DNA of 64,000 nucleotides from Perilla frutescens (lineage: Eukaryota > Streptophyta > Magnoliopsida > Lamiales > Lamiaceae): the NCBI GenBank assembly GCA_026008535.1, contig BRKX01000014.1:2666001-2730000 (forward strand). The letters are read 5' to 3'. Below the pieces are notes generated by a model that was not told the DNA's origin, did not search any database, and saw only the letters and a program-made list of their open reading frames with translations. How positions within the stretch are numbered: position 1 is the stretch's first letter; each line of letters starts with the position of its first letter. The position numbers were made by a program, and so were the translations under genes. Shown here in pieces: positions 46,564 to 59,599 of this stretch.

Positions 46564-47832
46564 TCCATCATCACATTCCCACACCAAACATAGTCTCTAT
46601 TATAACCAACATACATATATTATATATATGGGTTTTTCTTATTTAATTTTGCTATATTTTTCATGTCTGCGGTGGAATATTATATTGAGATTCTATTGCA
46701 CTTCAGGCTTTTATATTATTTTAGGGTAAAAAAACAAAGAATTTTTACAGTGAAAATATATATATAGTTTGAAAACTTACATTCCAAAAAAAATTGTGTA
46801 AAAAAAAATCAACATAATTTAGACATGTCAATACTTTTACCCCAATATCTAAAATAAATTAAAGCATCCAATAATATTTATTTTATTGGGCTGACCATGA
46901 GCCAATATTATAGTTTTGGGCTTCCAAGTCCATTTTTTCAACATAAAACCTATAAAAGGGCCATATTTGTAATTTTTAAATATTGATTATTGGGCAATTC
47001 TAAACATAGCTACCATTTTGCTCACAATAGCCCAAATAACTAAAAAAATGAAATATAATTTGAATGTTCTTTTTTAACTCTAAAGTTCCCATTTATTTTG
47101 GAAATAAAATCCAATAAACATTTGTAACAACAACAGTCCCCAATTTCCCCTAAAAAAAAAAATACAGCCCCTTCTTCAAAATCTCAAGAAAAAAGAATGT
47201 CATCACGAATCTCTACTGAATAAACTCAGAAAAATTTATAGTATCATCATATTTATCATTTATGTATCAAATGATTGGAGTTTAAAGGGAAAAACAGAAA
47301 TTTCAAATCATATTTTTATATTTTTATAGAATCAACCTTGATTATTTGGCCCAATTAAGCTATTCTAGTAAATAAAGAATCCCACCACTATAACCCCTCA
47401 AAAAACAAACAGAAAAATAAAAAATAAAAAGCCCACAGATAAGAAAAGCAAATTTGCGGATGACGTCAAAATTCTGATACCCTCTTTTTTCTTTTCTTTT
47501 TCCTTGTATTTTCTTTTTTTTTTTACTTGAGATTTCGGGAAAATTAAATATTTTCAATTGTCTTATAATCCAATAACTAAAAAATTGATACATTGACCTA
47601 TATAAGTACATACATTCACAATATACCCAAATTTAGTGTAAAATTGAAAAAGAAAAAGAAAAAGAAAAGAAAAACCATTCGAAGATAACTAGAACATTGA
47701 CAAGGGCGAATCTCTCTCACATATTTGTACTTTGTTGACAAAAAAAATTAAGTAGAAAGTGTACTCGATATTGTATTTCAATACTAGATAATTTGTATTC
47801 GCGTTTTTTTTGTATGCCCTAAATAATTGAAA
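46564..47832. other. AT-rich intergenic stretch
   Basis: No gene or clear repeat recognised. Confidence 0.4.
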
Positions 47833-48376
47833 GGGCAAATTTCACATTATTTTCCCGTGTTTTTCCGAAAAATCAAAAACCCCCTGTGTTAAAAAAAATA
47901 GTCTAAACCCCCCCCCTGTTATGTATAATTCATAAAAAAAGCTCGCTTTTTGAGAAAGAGAATTACATTTGCTAAAAAAGAGTATATGATTCTTATTTTT
48001 ACAATTTTTATATTATTTTTAAATTTAATTAATTTTTTAAAATAGTAGTTTGATCAAATACTATAATTTTTAAATAATATAAAATATATTTATATGTAAA
48101 AAAAATACATAACATAGGAAATTATCAAAATAGCTAAAACTAGTCGTATAACCAAATACTAAATTTTTTAAATGATATAAAATATATTTATCTATAACAA
48201 AAATTGTAAAAATAAGAATCATACACTCTTTTTTTAGTAAATGTAATTCACTTTTTCAAAAAGGGGCTTTTTTGATGAACAATACATAATAGAGGGGGTT
48301 TTTAGACTATTTAATTAACACAAGGAGTTTTTTTTACTTTTCGGAAAAACACAGTGGGGTAATATGAAATTTGCCC
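47833..48376. mobile_element. Mutator-type foldback element with ~180-bp arms
   Basis: Ends GGGCAAATTTCACATTATTT and the complement GGGCAAATTTCATATTACCC. Pairing goes on through tgtttttccgaaaa, aatagtctaaa, ttatgtat and gattcttatttttacaattt. Flanks taattgaaa (47824-47832) and aaattgaaa (48377-48385) match at 8 of 9. 544 bp. Confidence 0.85.
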
Positions 48377-49317
48377 AAATTGAAAACACTCATCATTTTG
48401 GATTTATCATGCTAAAAAAATTTAGCCGCGCTGAAAAAATATTGTCATACTAAACTGTTATTCGGATACCCATTGTCTTTTTTGAAAAATGTTGATAAGT
48501 GATGAAAACAAAGTATAAGAACTTAATTTTCACAATACTAGTGCCCAAATAAAAAAAATGAAAAAAAAAAAACAAATGAACTTAAATGTACATAAAAAGT
48601 GACATTAAAAGATAAGTTTATATTTTCTCAAAAAAAAAAAAAAGAGATAAGTTTATATTAAGATGAGAGAAGTTGTTGAATGCTTGATGCTCATTTCGCA
48701 TGCATTACGCATGATATGGCGTCAAACTCTTGCACACTTCCAAATTTAACCTCCAAAGATAAATTACTTTCCAAAAAAACCCCAAATAAAGTAGCAGCAA
48801 ATTTGAGCTCAAACTCTTTTTTTTTTTCATGCACACACACATATGATATGGGTACCATGTGGAATTCATTCAATTTGCTACAAGTGGCTATGATTTTTAT
48901 GGGTCAAATAATGGATCATGTTCTTAGCCATTTGCACTTCATTTTTATTTTTTCTTTTATGAATTTTATTATTCGACTCGATGACTATATGTGCTAAAGT
49001 ACTGTCAATACTGCGCCTAATAAAATAAATTGAAAAGAGACGTCTCGAATTCGGTTCGAGACTCCGAGACCGAGAACAACCCCACGTACCCACAGCTCCT
49101 ATCGTCATTCAACTAGGGGAAAATAAATCCAAATACAGAATATATGAATATGTAAATAGTGAAAATTGCAACAGATATGTCGAGTATATTTTTTACTAGA
49201 ACAATGATCCATTTTATTAATGGGTTGTACATGTTAATCAATTAATCGAGAAACGTGGTAGTACCATTTGAATTTTGAGCGGTCAAATGTGAATTATTTA
49301 AATTATGACATTATTAA
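48377..49317. other. AT-rich intergenic stretch
   Basis: A 105-codon frame at 48680-48997 has no domain and its reverse strand is equally open, so it is not called as a gene. Nothing else recognised. Confidence 0.4.
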
Positions 49318-49692
49318 GGGTTAATTAAATATCAGTACTCAACGTTTATTCATTTTTATACTTTTGTTCTGAAATTTTAAAAATTGCTCATCAACACCTA
49401 ACATTTGCATAATTAACGCTTTTAGTATTAATAGTGTTTTTAAGAAAAAAAATACATGTTAAAACATCATTTTGTTTCTAGAGGGTCACGTCACTTACTC
49501 ACTTTAAGAAACCGGCCGAAAATCCACATAAATTTTCCGGCAGTCCACGTTACTATTTAATCCGTTGAAATTTTTTATTAGTGCTAAAAATATTAATTAT
49601 GCAAATATTGAATAATGATGTGCAACTTTTAAAATTCTAAGATAAAAATATAAAAAAGAACAAACTTTGTGTACCGATATATAATTAAGCCC
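49318..49692. mobile_element. Foldback MITE with ~115-bp arms
   Basis: Ends GGGTTAATTAAATATCAGTA and the complement GGGCTTAATTATATATCGGT; both arms carry gcataattaa and aattttaaaa(a/g)ttg. The flanking 9-mers match only 6 of 9. Confidence 0.75.
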
Positions 49693-50050
49693 AAATGTTG
49701 ATTGACCAAACAATAAGGAGTAATGTTTTGTTGCCTCTTTAGCACTATAGATATGGATATAATGATGATGAAGGGAAGGGGGGGTAGGTAGTTATAATGA
49801 TTCCGTCATTTTAGATTTTGACCCCAAAACAATTAGAATATTCCCCTTTTTTCTCGTTAGGAAAAATGTGGGCCCCTCCGACATTCGCACATTGATAAAC
49901 AACTTTGAATAACATGAGATAATGAATCTGAGACTAGTAATCTTACTCTGTGATGTGAAACTTCTCCATCTATGATCTCTCTCTCTCTCTCTCTATAATA
50001 CAGTGTGTGTATATTTTATTTCACTAATTACGAAAATTCATTTTATGTTT

Positions 50051-50417
50051 GGAGAATTATCAATTCAGGACCTGAAAGATGGATAATTTATTGATTCAGG
50101 ATCCAAAAGATGAAAACTCTCAACTCGGGATCCGAAAGATGAAAATTCTCAATTCAGGACCTCAAAAATCACGAATTTTGATTCTTTTTTTTTATTTTTT
50201 AATTAATTTTAAAAAGTTCTTTATTAGATTTAATAGATAATTAATGAAGGAATTTTTATTGAAAATTAATATAAAATTAATTAAAAAATAAAACTTCGTG
50301 ATTTTTGAGGTTATGGATTGAGAATTTTCATCTTTCGGGTTTTGGATTGAGAATTTTCATTTTTCAGGTCCTAAATTGATAGATTACCTATCTTTCAGGT
50401 CCTGAATCGACAATTCC
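50051..50417. mobile_element. Foldback MITE with repeated caggacctgaaagatg units
   Basis: Each arm is made of two to three copies of a unit of about 35-45 bp (caattcaggacctgaaagat, gattcaggatccaaaagatg, ctcgggatccgaaagatgaa), and the right arm is the inverse. Flanks tttatgttt and attatgtta match at 7 of 9. Confidence 0.75.
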
Positions 50418-50904
50418 ATTATGTTATTATATGTGTGTGTGTGTGTGAATGTGATTGTCATTGGGTAATTAATAAGTCTACATGTTCAGATTTGGATTTC
50501 TAAATAAATTTTGAAAGTTACTATAAAGTAATTAAACAAAATTATGAACAGAATGTTATTATTCATAATTTTCTCCTCCCAATATTTGATGTGTTCCGCT
50601 ATTAAATCTATTAATTTAATATTATTTGTTACAAAAATAAAAATGAGTATAATCTAATTACCACGTTTGGAGTCGAAGCATGGAGTGATTGCTGGTGCAC
50701 AAGCTTTGATCAGACTTTTGAGCGGATGGGGTATGTGAATTAACTGAATCCGCACCTGAAAGAGAGGAATTTGAGGCTATACATGAATGAGACTATATAG
50801 TCGATAATAGCTTAAAGAATTTGATAGGTGCTACTCATACCGCAATATGCATCTTATTTAGCGGTGCTCATTCCATCAAAACTCCAAAATTAAGTGTGTT
50901 TGCA

Positions 50905-51245
50905 CTAATCGACCCTAATTAATTAACATTTACTATTAAAAATTAAATTTTAAACATTATATGCCTCAATTATGGAATGTTAAGAATTTCACCGATTATG
51001 ATCGTTAATCCGAAAGTTAGATCGTTACACTAATCGACTCTAATTAATTTATTTTTTTACTCACACACCCGACCTGTGGTATTGAGCAGATTTGAACCCG
51101 TGACCTTTGGTCTCCAAGCAATCTCACTCCACCACTAAACCATTCCCACCGGGACAATCGACCCTAATTAATTAACATTTATTGTTAAAAAATATATTTT
51201 TTTAAAAATTGCATGCCCCAATTATGGAATGTTAAGAATTAAGAA
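50905..51245. repeat. Local tandem duplication around the SINE
   Basis: atcgaccctaattaattaac ... caattatggaatgttaagaa occurs at 50908-51000 and again at 51156-51240. Confidence 0.7.
51050..51155 (-). mobile_element. Short tRNA-derived SINE
   Basis: Minus strand has A-box-like TGGTTTAGTGG and B-box GGTTCAAATC, then a short body and an A-rich end. It is flanked by an 18-bp direct repeat aatcgac(t/c)ctaattaatt (51032-51049, 51156-51173). A third copy of that 18-mer at about 50908 belongs to a tandem duplication of the host sequence, so the repeat may not be a pure target duplication. Confidence 0.6.
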
Positions 51246-53338
51246 TAACATCGCATGTGATCGAATACAGTCCTATAAATGTGTCTCCCGGTGATCTATT
51301 TGAAAGAATGAGTATATAAGTACGAGCGTAAAGATTAATTATGAGTTTAGATCTCACCTACATGGATCGAGCATGTCACGAAATACTAATTTTAGTATGA
51401 TTTCCTTCTTCTATATAGTTTACGGGCTAATAAATAAAAATAAAGTTTATGTGTGAAGCACACTCGTACACATAGTAACTACAAGTATTTCAATTCCTTA
51501 AAAAAGAAAGAACCCAATTTCTAAGGTATCTCAACATCTCTTTAGCATCTTGCGATTTAAATTTTAATCGCAAGAACTATGAGGAATCAAATAATTGTCC
51601 AATATTTTAAATTTGTATGATTGTGGACGATATATATTTGATTTTATACGGTTTACACGTAAAAAAATAAAATTAATGTACTTTTAGGATATGATAAAAC
51701 AAATTTGTATATTCCAAAACTATTATAGGGAAAGTTTGAAATAAATAAAAAACTATATTTTAATTTAATTATTTGGCTCTCTTGCAAAAAAAATAGAATA
51801 ATTAACTACAACATGTGCCAATTTGTTGTCCAATAAAATATAATAATTTGGTCACCCCATCAACTGCGTGTGTGTGTGTTTATATATCTATTCAGAATCC
51901 AACATTGAAGCGTTGGCGTGAGGAGCATCTCCATTGGGCCATATTTGATATCACCCAAAATATTATATTATTTCTTTATTGGACAATATAATATTCTGTA
52001 GGATAATTATTTTAAAATACACGAATTCTGAACTGATTTTAATTTTTATATGAAAACGTATGTGTAATAACATAAAATTTAATAATTTTTTCGATTACAA
52101 CATCATTCACATTTCCAACTAATTAAAATTGACGCGAATCATAATGTAATAGCATAACTTTTAATTAGCCGGAAACACCACCGATTCAACAATATAATTA
52201 GTTCCAATCATGTGAAATCTTGTTAATAATGTTGTAATTACAAAGTTTATGTTATTGGAAGCGGGTTTTAAAATCGTATCGAAAACCAACATGAATGCAA
52301 AGTTTATGTATCTTAAGGCGATTATCCATCCATATTTTGAATGATATGTTTTTAAGTCGCGTTTTCTTGATAAGATTGATATAAATTAAGAACAAACATA
52401 AGGATATCGAGAAGGGCTTTCAGAAAACCTGAAGACTCGATCTCCCCAAATATGAGAGTTGGGATAATCTCTAGTAATCCCAGCTAAACGAATGCGTCAC
52501 ACCATTAGCGTCTCGACGAACATGTCCTACGTACTGTAAACGAAAGGTTCGACTCCAAGACCTTTTTACAGCTTGACACTATAGGTCCAATTTCCAAACT
52601 CTGCAAATCATGCAACCTTTATGAGATAACCTTCACTACATGTTTACATAAATTATGCATTAAAATTTATTTATTAACCAATTACTTGCCTATATATACA
52701 TAGACCATAGCACACTTAAAATTAATTGTACATTTAACATCTCAGTCAAATATTGAAGATGTCATAATGAAAATTATAATGTAATTTCTTTATTGATTAA
52801 ATTAATTTCATATTATAGGCAATTAAGGGTTTTGTTTGCCAACTTGACAAGAAATAGACAAGGGACTTTTCTCATTTTAACAAATGTATTATCAACAATT
52901 AATGATAACCTTTGAGCAGTAGTATTATACTTTTGGAAATTGTACAAATTAAAACGAACTATTTATATATTCGAATATGATCCGTCAAATTAAATAGTAG
53001 TTAGGTTTCAATTCCTTGTATAATTGAGCACAAATTTAGTAGTAAAATAAAATGTTTGTGCAGTCTATTTCCAATTTCTACAATTAGGGGCACAAGACTT
53101 ATTTGGAATTATCGATATGACTGAAAAAAATAGTAAAAATCAAATTACATTAAAAATATTTAAACATTAACAAGAATGGGCAGACAAAATAATTTTCTTG
53201 TGCTTAGCAAAATCTTACTGTATTTGGAATTATTTTCGATGACTATGACTCTGTGAGACATAAAAACCTAATAAATAAGAAATAGAAGTTAGAGAAGAGG
53301 TTGGGAAAAGGCCAAATGACGTGTGAAGAAATATGTTA
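51246..53338. other. AT-rich intergenic stretch
   Basis: About 2.1 kb without a recognisable gene, RNA or repeat apart from short AT tracts. Confidence 0.45.
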
Positions 53339-53592
53339 CCCTCGTCCCAATAGTAAGGTCCCTCTTTCCTTTTTGGGTGTCCTAATAGCAAGGTTCCATT
53401 CTAAATAAGGAAATAATTAGAAATACTTTTGATTATAATACTCCTTAATAAAGTGGAACCCACTTACTTTATATTACTTTTGATTATAATACTCATTAAT
53501 AAAGTGAAACTCACTTACTTTATACACTAATCTCCTCCTCCTTAATACTCGTGCCCAATAGCAAGGAGACCTTGTTATTAGGACGGAAGGAG
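53339..53592. mobile_element. Stowaway MITE, 254 bp
   Basis: Ends CCTCGTCCCAATAGTAAGGT and the complement of accttgttattaggacggaa, flanked by TA. The interior has a near tandem repeat, cttttgattataatactc, at about 53427 and 53478. Confidence 0.85.
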
Positions 53593-53789
53593 TATATAAA
53601 AGGAAAACGTTTAGGGTTCGAGAATGGAGACTCAATGCTTTGTCTTTTTTCAATCAATGTTTTGAAAATCAGATCGGACATGAGGTTTGTAGGATTTGAA
53701 CTCAGTATCTCCAAAAATTAGATAATTTTGTGTTATTTGCTTAATCAACTGTGTCAATATATTTTTAGGTTATTATTTGAAAATTAATA

Positions 53790-53817
53790 GCGCGCGCGCG
53801 CCCACACACACACACAT
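53790..53817. repeat. (GC)n(CA)n microsatellite
   Basis: gcgcgcgcgcgcc followed by (ca)n. Alternating purine-pyrimidine, so potentially Z-DNA forming. Confidence 0.85.
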
Positions 53818-54409
53818 ATGCACATTTTGAAAATAACTCATCTTCATTTTAGTTAAAATTAATTTTTAGCATATAGTTAAAATCAATATTTAACAATATC
53901 TAATTTAACATTTTTAATTAAAATAAATGGAGATAATAACTGAAATCTAAAATAGTGGCTTATGAAATAATGATTAGCCACGTTTTTAATTGTTTTGTGC
54001 AGTATTCTTTGTAATTAAAATCAATATTTAATTATATATTTTCTCGGAATCTAGTATTTGGTGTTCAATATTTATTTTTATAAATATTAGACTTTGAACT
54101 GTTTAACTTATGGAATAACTATCGTTAAACACTTTATTTACTTTGCATTCATATAAATTAGGTATATTTCTTTAACTTAATTTAATATATTTATCATGAT
54201 ACATGTTTGTCTGATATATATATATATATATATATCATATAACAGGTCATCCGATTTTTTCAAAACGGCTTAATCGGTTGAACTAGTAATCCAGTGATTC
54301 AGTAAAGTGACCGATTCGATGTCCGGTCCGAGTTTAAAAATATTGCTCCCAACTTAGAAAAAAAAAAGATTAATACACATAAAAAAATCATAATAAATCT
54401 TGTATATTA

Positions 54410-54642
54410 CTCCCTCAATTTTAGAAAGATTGATGTTTTAGGCTCTTAATTTTATCGCAAATTATTTAATGCTTTACACTTTTTAACATTCTTCCTCCCC
54501 AATTTTACCATTGCATATTACAATGAGATCAAATTAAGATATATTAGGAAAATATAACTTAATAGGGAGAAAGGATATAACTGTCATATTTTTAATTTTT
54601 GTTGTACAATCTAAAACCTAGATCTTTCTGGAACTGGAGGAG
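54410..54642. mobile_element. Stowaway-like MITE, 233 bp, best copy of its family
   Basis: Ends CTCCCTCAATTTTAGAAAGA and the complement of gatctttctggaactggagg, both next to TA. It shares its interior with 7791-8084, 10139-10395 and the first 70 bases of the window. Confidence 0.85.
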
Positions 54643-56288
54643 TATTATTTTATACATCCTGCTAATATATATTTCATCATTTGAATTTTTTTATATATGT
54701 CTATGTCACGAGTTTTAATTTTAAATGGTAAAATATAAGATAAAATAAGAAAGAGACGATTATAATCACAACATGCAAACCAATTAATTAATGGCCATTT
54801 TCTTCTCTACTTTGCACTTTCTTAGGAAGTAATAAAGCAACAATGATTAATGATGTTTGGATTTTGTGACATAATTGAGGGTGGTAAAATTAAAATATTA
54901 TTGTCATGTATGATTATAGGATTGCCCTATAATCTTGTAATGACAAATTAAATAGTCATTCTTTAATTAAAAGTAGAGTAGATTTTAATAGAGATTAACT
55001 ATTTCATGGCCTTTTTTCAACTTTAAAATCAGCAAGAGATATTTTATAATCTCAACTATAAAGTAAATTAATTGACATTCTATCACGAAAAACGAAATTG
55101 TCTTCTAAAAATAGACAAAATCCTAATAAAATCGAAGAGATTACAAAATGCAAGATTTAGTTTAATGGTTGTATTATCTTCTAATTATAGTGGGAGTAAC
55201 TATAATCTTTTTTTTTTTAGATTTGCAAAATGGCTCCCTATAATGTAGATATTGTATCATATATACACTCGAAATCTTAAATTAATCAATAAGTCTACAA
55301 ACTACAACGATTTTATTTGACTTAGTTACATCGTTTGTATATTTTAACAGAAATAATTCAATGTTTTAATAGTTATAAACAATTTCTAATATTTGGGTAT
55401 TTGAGCGAAAATGACACAACATTTTCGGCAAGATTGTTATTCCTATCTTTTTTCCACAAAAATGTCATTATGCGCATTAGATAAGTTGCCTAATTCACTC
55501 GGCATGCAGTAAATGTGTGTGAAATCGACAACACTGTTTATCCATACTTTACAGATGTTTTTTTTTTTTTTTTTGAGAAAATATAAATGTTCTAGTTGAG
55601 GATGAACATATATACCGATTATCAATTTTAACCTGAAAATCAGGCTAATTAAATACTAACATTTTGTTATCTAAAAAAAAATATATTAGAAGCACGTTTC
55701 CTATTTCGAAATTGCCCCAATATGCAAGTAGCCTATAAAAAAAAAAATAATACGCAAGTAAGTAGTCAAATGAATGACACAACTAAACGTTTAGGTAATG
55801 TTTGTTTTTATTTTTTAAACTCGTATTTCCAATACGTAAAATACCGTCGTTCTTTCAATCATATATAATCTATTTAATCATATACTATATAATTACAATG
55901 TGACCACCACTTAATATCCATAAAAAATGCATTTTTTCATATTAAATCATAAATTCAAAATGAAAAAGTATATATATATATATATATATATATGAATTTA
56001 TGTATAATCATTCGTATTAACCTTATATAAAAACCAACACGTCTTGTAGACTGAATTGAAAATACTAAATTGGAAATTAAATAAATATAAAAACCAAACA
56101 ACCCCATTTAGGTAACAAACAATATTAACAATATTGATATATTTCCAAAAAAAAAACAATATAGATAGAATATTGACGAAGAAATTAGAAAAAGAAAAAT
56201 GAGAAATTAAAAAACAGAGAGAATGAGAGCTCAGGTGGAGTCCACATAGTCAGAGACAAGCCCGTTTCAGCCAGCCCTCCTAACCAAG
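54643..56288. other. AT-rich intergenic stretch with (TA)n at 55969-55993
   Basis: No gene recognised. The last part is the probable promoter of the ACR gene. Confidence 0.45.
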
Positions 56289-56309
56289 ACTCTCTCTCTC
56301 TCTCTCTCG
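56289..56309 (+). repeat. (CT)n tract in the ACR promoter or leader
   Basis: About ten CT units, 375 bases before the ACR start codon. A TATA-rich run (tatatatatatatg, about 56369-56384) lies between. Confidence 0.8.
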
Positions 56310-56682
56310 TTATCCCCCGTGTGAACAAATGTCGTGTAAGCACACACACAAAAAAATATATGTATATTTATATATATATATATATGTAAGTATATGTGTG
56401 GTGTAGTGTGTGTGTGTTGAATTGTGAAAACGTTGTGTTATAAAGAGTCCCTCCAAAAACCCTCGGTACAGCTCACGAGCCCACTGTCCTATTTTCTCAA
56501 CCAACGCATCTCTCAAGCATTGAGAGACCCTTTTCTCCTCACAATTCAGCAGCGCATAAATTTTTCTCATACAAACGGGAAATAAAGAGGGGGGCTTTAA
56601 TTTTCTGTTGTTTGTTTCTCTGAATTCTCTCTCTTTCTGCCTAGAAAAAGTCTTGATCTTTTCCCCTTATTTTTTTTGAGAA

Positions 56683-59379
56683 ATGTATTGCTGGTCTTCA
56701 TCAGTCAGCGTTGATGACGAGTTTGAGAAGCTTGTTTCAAGAATGAACCCGCCGAGGTACAATCCATTTGTCTGAATCTTTCTTCCTATTTTTTTTTTTT
56801 TTCATGTTGTTTATGATGTGAATTTTGAGTTTTTTTTCTTCTATGAATTTGCCAATTCTGTCTGTGTGCATGCTGAATATGCAGTCTTTGTGAAGGGATG
56901 GTTTATGTTTTCGAAGAAATTGATTAAAAGGGTCTTAATTCTTGAATCTTGTTCTTGATTTGGGACTTGTGTAGGGTAACCATTGACAATGCATTTGATG
57001 ACAAGACGACTTTGATAAAGGTACGAGAATTTGTTGTTGTTGTTGTTGTTTTATCTTGGAAAGTTTCTGTGTTGCATATCACTGTTTGATTTGATAGCCA
57101 TTGGTTTACTAGGATGTTTGTTATTTACGGTGAAAATCTGCAGGTTGACAGTGCAAATAAGAGGGGAAGTTTGTTGGACGTTGTACAAGTTCTTACTGAT
57201 CTGAATCTGCTAATCAGGAGGGCTTACATTTCCTCGGATGGGGGATGGTTTATGGATGGTGATTTTTTCTGAGTCGTTTCGTTTATCGTGTTTTGTTGAT
57301 TGAGAATTCAATGATTTTTTTCATACTAAGGCCATTTTCTTGTTTGTGTTTGTGGAATGCAGTTTTTCATGTCACGGATGAATTCGGAAATAAGGTCTAT
57401 GATGAGAATATTTCTGAGAAAGTTCAACAGGTATACTCATAAAACTACCAGTAGAATCATAGAATCACCACAATTTTTTTTTTTTTGGGGGGGGGGGGAT
57501 TCATCAATGTGCATGTATAATCACTTTAGAGTGTTAATTTAGTAAGAATTTATGAATGCTGAAAATCTGTTAGTCTCTAAAGTCGAATTTGATGTTCAAT
57601 AGTAAGACGGTTCTGCTTTCTTGGTGGAAAAATCGTGTTTCTTGCATGCTTGGGTGTCACTTTTGTTGTGAAACGTGAGTCCATTCATTGGCAGCGTGAT
57701 TGTGGCTTCCCATGGAGCGAATGCACGTTTCTTGTTCATTTTTAATATACCATTTCAGTTCAGAACTAAAAGATTCGGTGAAAACCTCTGATTTCCAACA
57801 TTAATTGAATTAGTAAGATTGTGAACAGGGTGAAATTCATAGGATAACAGAATCATTGCGAACTATATATACGTACATGTGAATAGCAAGTCATGTTTGT
57901 TGCTTGATTATTGTCTTTTAATAAGAATCTTTCTTTGAATTGATTATTAAAGGAAGATTAATACATTAAATTTCTTAAATCCTAATTCCAACTGTATCAC
58001 CACCAAGTAACTGTTTTACTATATTACAGTCCCTGGGACAAAGAGGGTGTGGCCTTCGAACTCTGGAGAGATCCGTGGGTGTGCAGTCTGCTGCAGAGCA
58101 TACAATGATTGAGTTATCGGGTAGAGACAGACCTGGATTGCTCTCAGAGATCTTTGCCGTTCTTGCTGATCATAAGTGTAACGTAGTTGCTGCAGAAGTA
58201 TGGACCCACAACTCAAGAATGGCTTCAGTCGTTTACATTACTGATGAAGCAAATGGATTGGCAATAGATGATCCTGATCGACTTAATAACATCAAGCAGC
58301 TTCTTCTTTATGTTCTAAAAGGCAACAGAGAATGGCGAAGTGCCAATACCGCTGTTTCTGTTGGTTCGACTCAAACTCAGAGAAGGTTGCATCAAATGAT
58401 GTATGCTGACCGTGATTATGACAATCAAAATGTGGATAGTGCAACAGATGAACGGAACAAACCCCTCGTGACTGTTGAAAACTGTGTAGAAAAAGGGTAC
58501 ACGGTGCTGAACATGAATTCTCCAGACCGGCCTAAGCTGCTCTTTGATACAGTATGTACCATAACTGATATGCAGTATGTGATATTCCATGGAACTATAA
58601 TTGCTGAAGGACCAGATGCTCAACAGGTGACTTTACTTGCAGTATTTGCAACGCAGTCGGTTTAAGAATCCAAAAGGCATTTAATTATTTGAATATGCAA
58701 TTAATACTCCAGTAAAGTTTTTATCCGGTTCTTGGCTGCCAATTGTACACCATTTGCACTGCATAATTTTTTTCAGTTATTGCAAATCAATGATATGCAA
58801 TCTGAAATCATCTTACTGTCACTTTCTGTTGTATTCTTAGGAATATTTCATAAGGCATAAGGACGGATGCCCCATTAGTTCCGAAGCAGAGAGACAGCGA
58901 GTAATTAATTGCTTGGGAGCAGCAATTAAGAGGAGATCATCCGAGGTACGTAACAGAAAAATATATACACATCAAGTTTCACTTGCTCTCTTTGGAATAC
59001 GATTCCACATGATTGTGTAGCATGTATAATGCAGGGAATAAAGTTGGAATTATGCAGCGATGACAGAGTTGGTCTTCTGTCGGATGTTACCCGCATATTC
59101 AGGGAAAATGGTCTGTCAGTTACCCGAGCTGAGGTCACAACGAGGGGCACGCAGGCTGTAAACATTTTTTACGTGACTGATGCATCGGGATATCCTGTCA
59201 AAAGTGAAACCATTGAGGAAGTTAGGAAACAAATAGGGCTGACTATACTTCACGTGAAGGATGATGCATACTCCAGTTCCCCGCCTCAGCAGGCTGCCGG
59301 ATTCTCTCTAGGTAGTATCTTTCGCTCAAGATCCGAAAAATTTCTTTACAATTTAGGCCTGATAAAATCATGCTCCTGA
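56683..59379 (+). CDS. ACT-domain-repeat protein (ACR family), 449 aa
   Basis: Plant protein built of four ACT domains, small ligand-binding folds of amino-acid-sensing regulators related to the bacterial GlnD C-terminus. Role presumed, not proven. Seven exons with GT-AG borders and consistent frame: 56683-56756, 56975-57020, 57144-57258, 57363-57430, 58030-58626, 58841-58945, 59035-59379. It starts MYCWSSSVSVDDEFEKL. ACT1 is residues about 36-100 (KVDSANKRGSLLDVVQVLTD), ACT2 about 126-200 (IELSGRDRPGLLSEIFAVLA), ACT3 about 258-335 (SPDRPKLLFDTVCTITDMQY) and ACT4 about 337-415 (DDRVGLLSDVTRIFRENGLS). The C-terminus FSLGSIFRSRSEKF...LGLIKSCS resembles the ACR4 end; other parts recall ACR3, so the subgroup is left open. 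Intron 4 has a long T run followed by about 12 G. Confidence 0.95.
57471..57499. repeat. Poly-T then poly-G run in ACR intron 4
   Basis: About 14 T followed by about 12 G with no interruption. Such joints are often miscounted in assemblies; the length is uncertain. Confidence 0.8.
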
Positions 59380-59571
59380 AAAGCTTGTTTTGCTGTAAAT
59401 ACCAGTTGGCTTAAAACATATACCTTAGTGCAACTCAAAGATCTTGAAAAATCAGTTTCATTTGATTAGGCCTAATGGCAGTAGTACATTGCTTAAGCTG
59501 TAAAGCTTATAACTGTATATTTCTGTGTTTTGTTGCCCTTCATTTGTTTTTAGGTCATTGTAAATCACATG

Positions 59572-59577
59572 AATAAA
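59572..59577 (+). terminator. Polyadenylation signal AATAAA of the ACR gene
   Basis: Perfect AATAAA 193 bases after the stop codon, preceded by TG-rich sequence (tttctgtgttttgttg) that fits a plant far-upstream element. Confidence 0.5.
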
Positions 59578-59599
59578 GTTGTGCTCATGCTGCATTTAG

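Noticed and set aside
48680..48997. 105-codon frame starting MLDAHFACITHDM
   Set aside because: The reverse strand is open over the same bases, the text is full of low-complexity residues and no family is seen.
56310..56570. Minus-strand 86-codon frame (MRKIYALLNCEEK...)
   Set aside because: It lies exactly over the promoter and leader of the ACR gene on the other strand and ends in microsatellite-coded residues.
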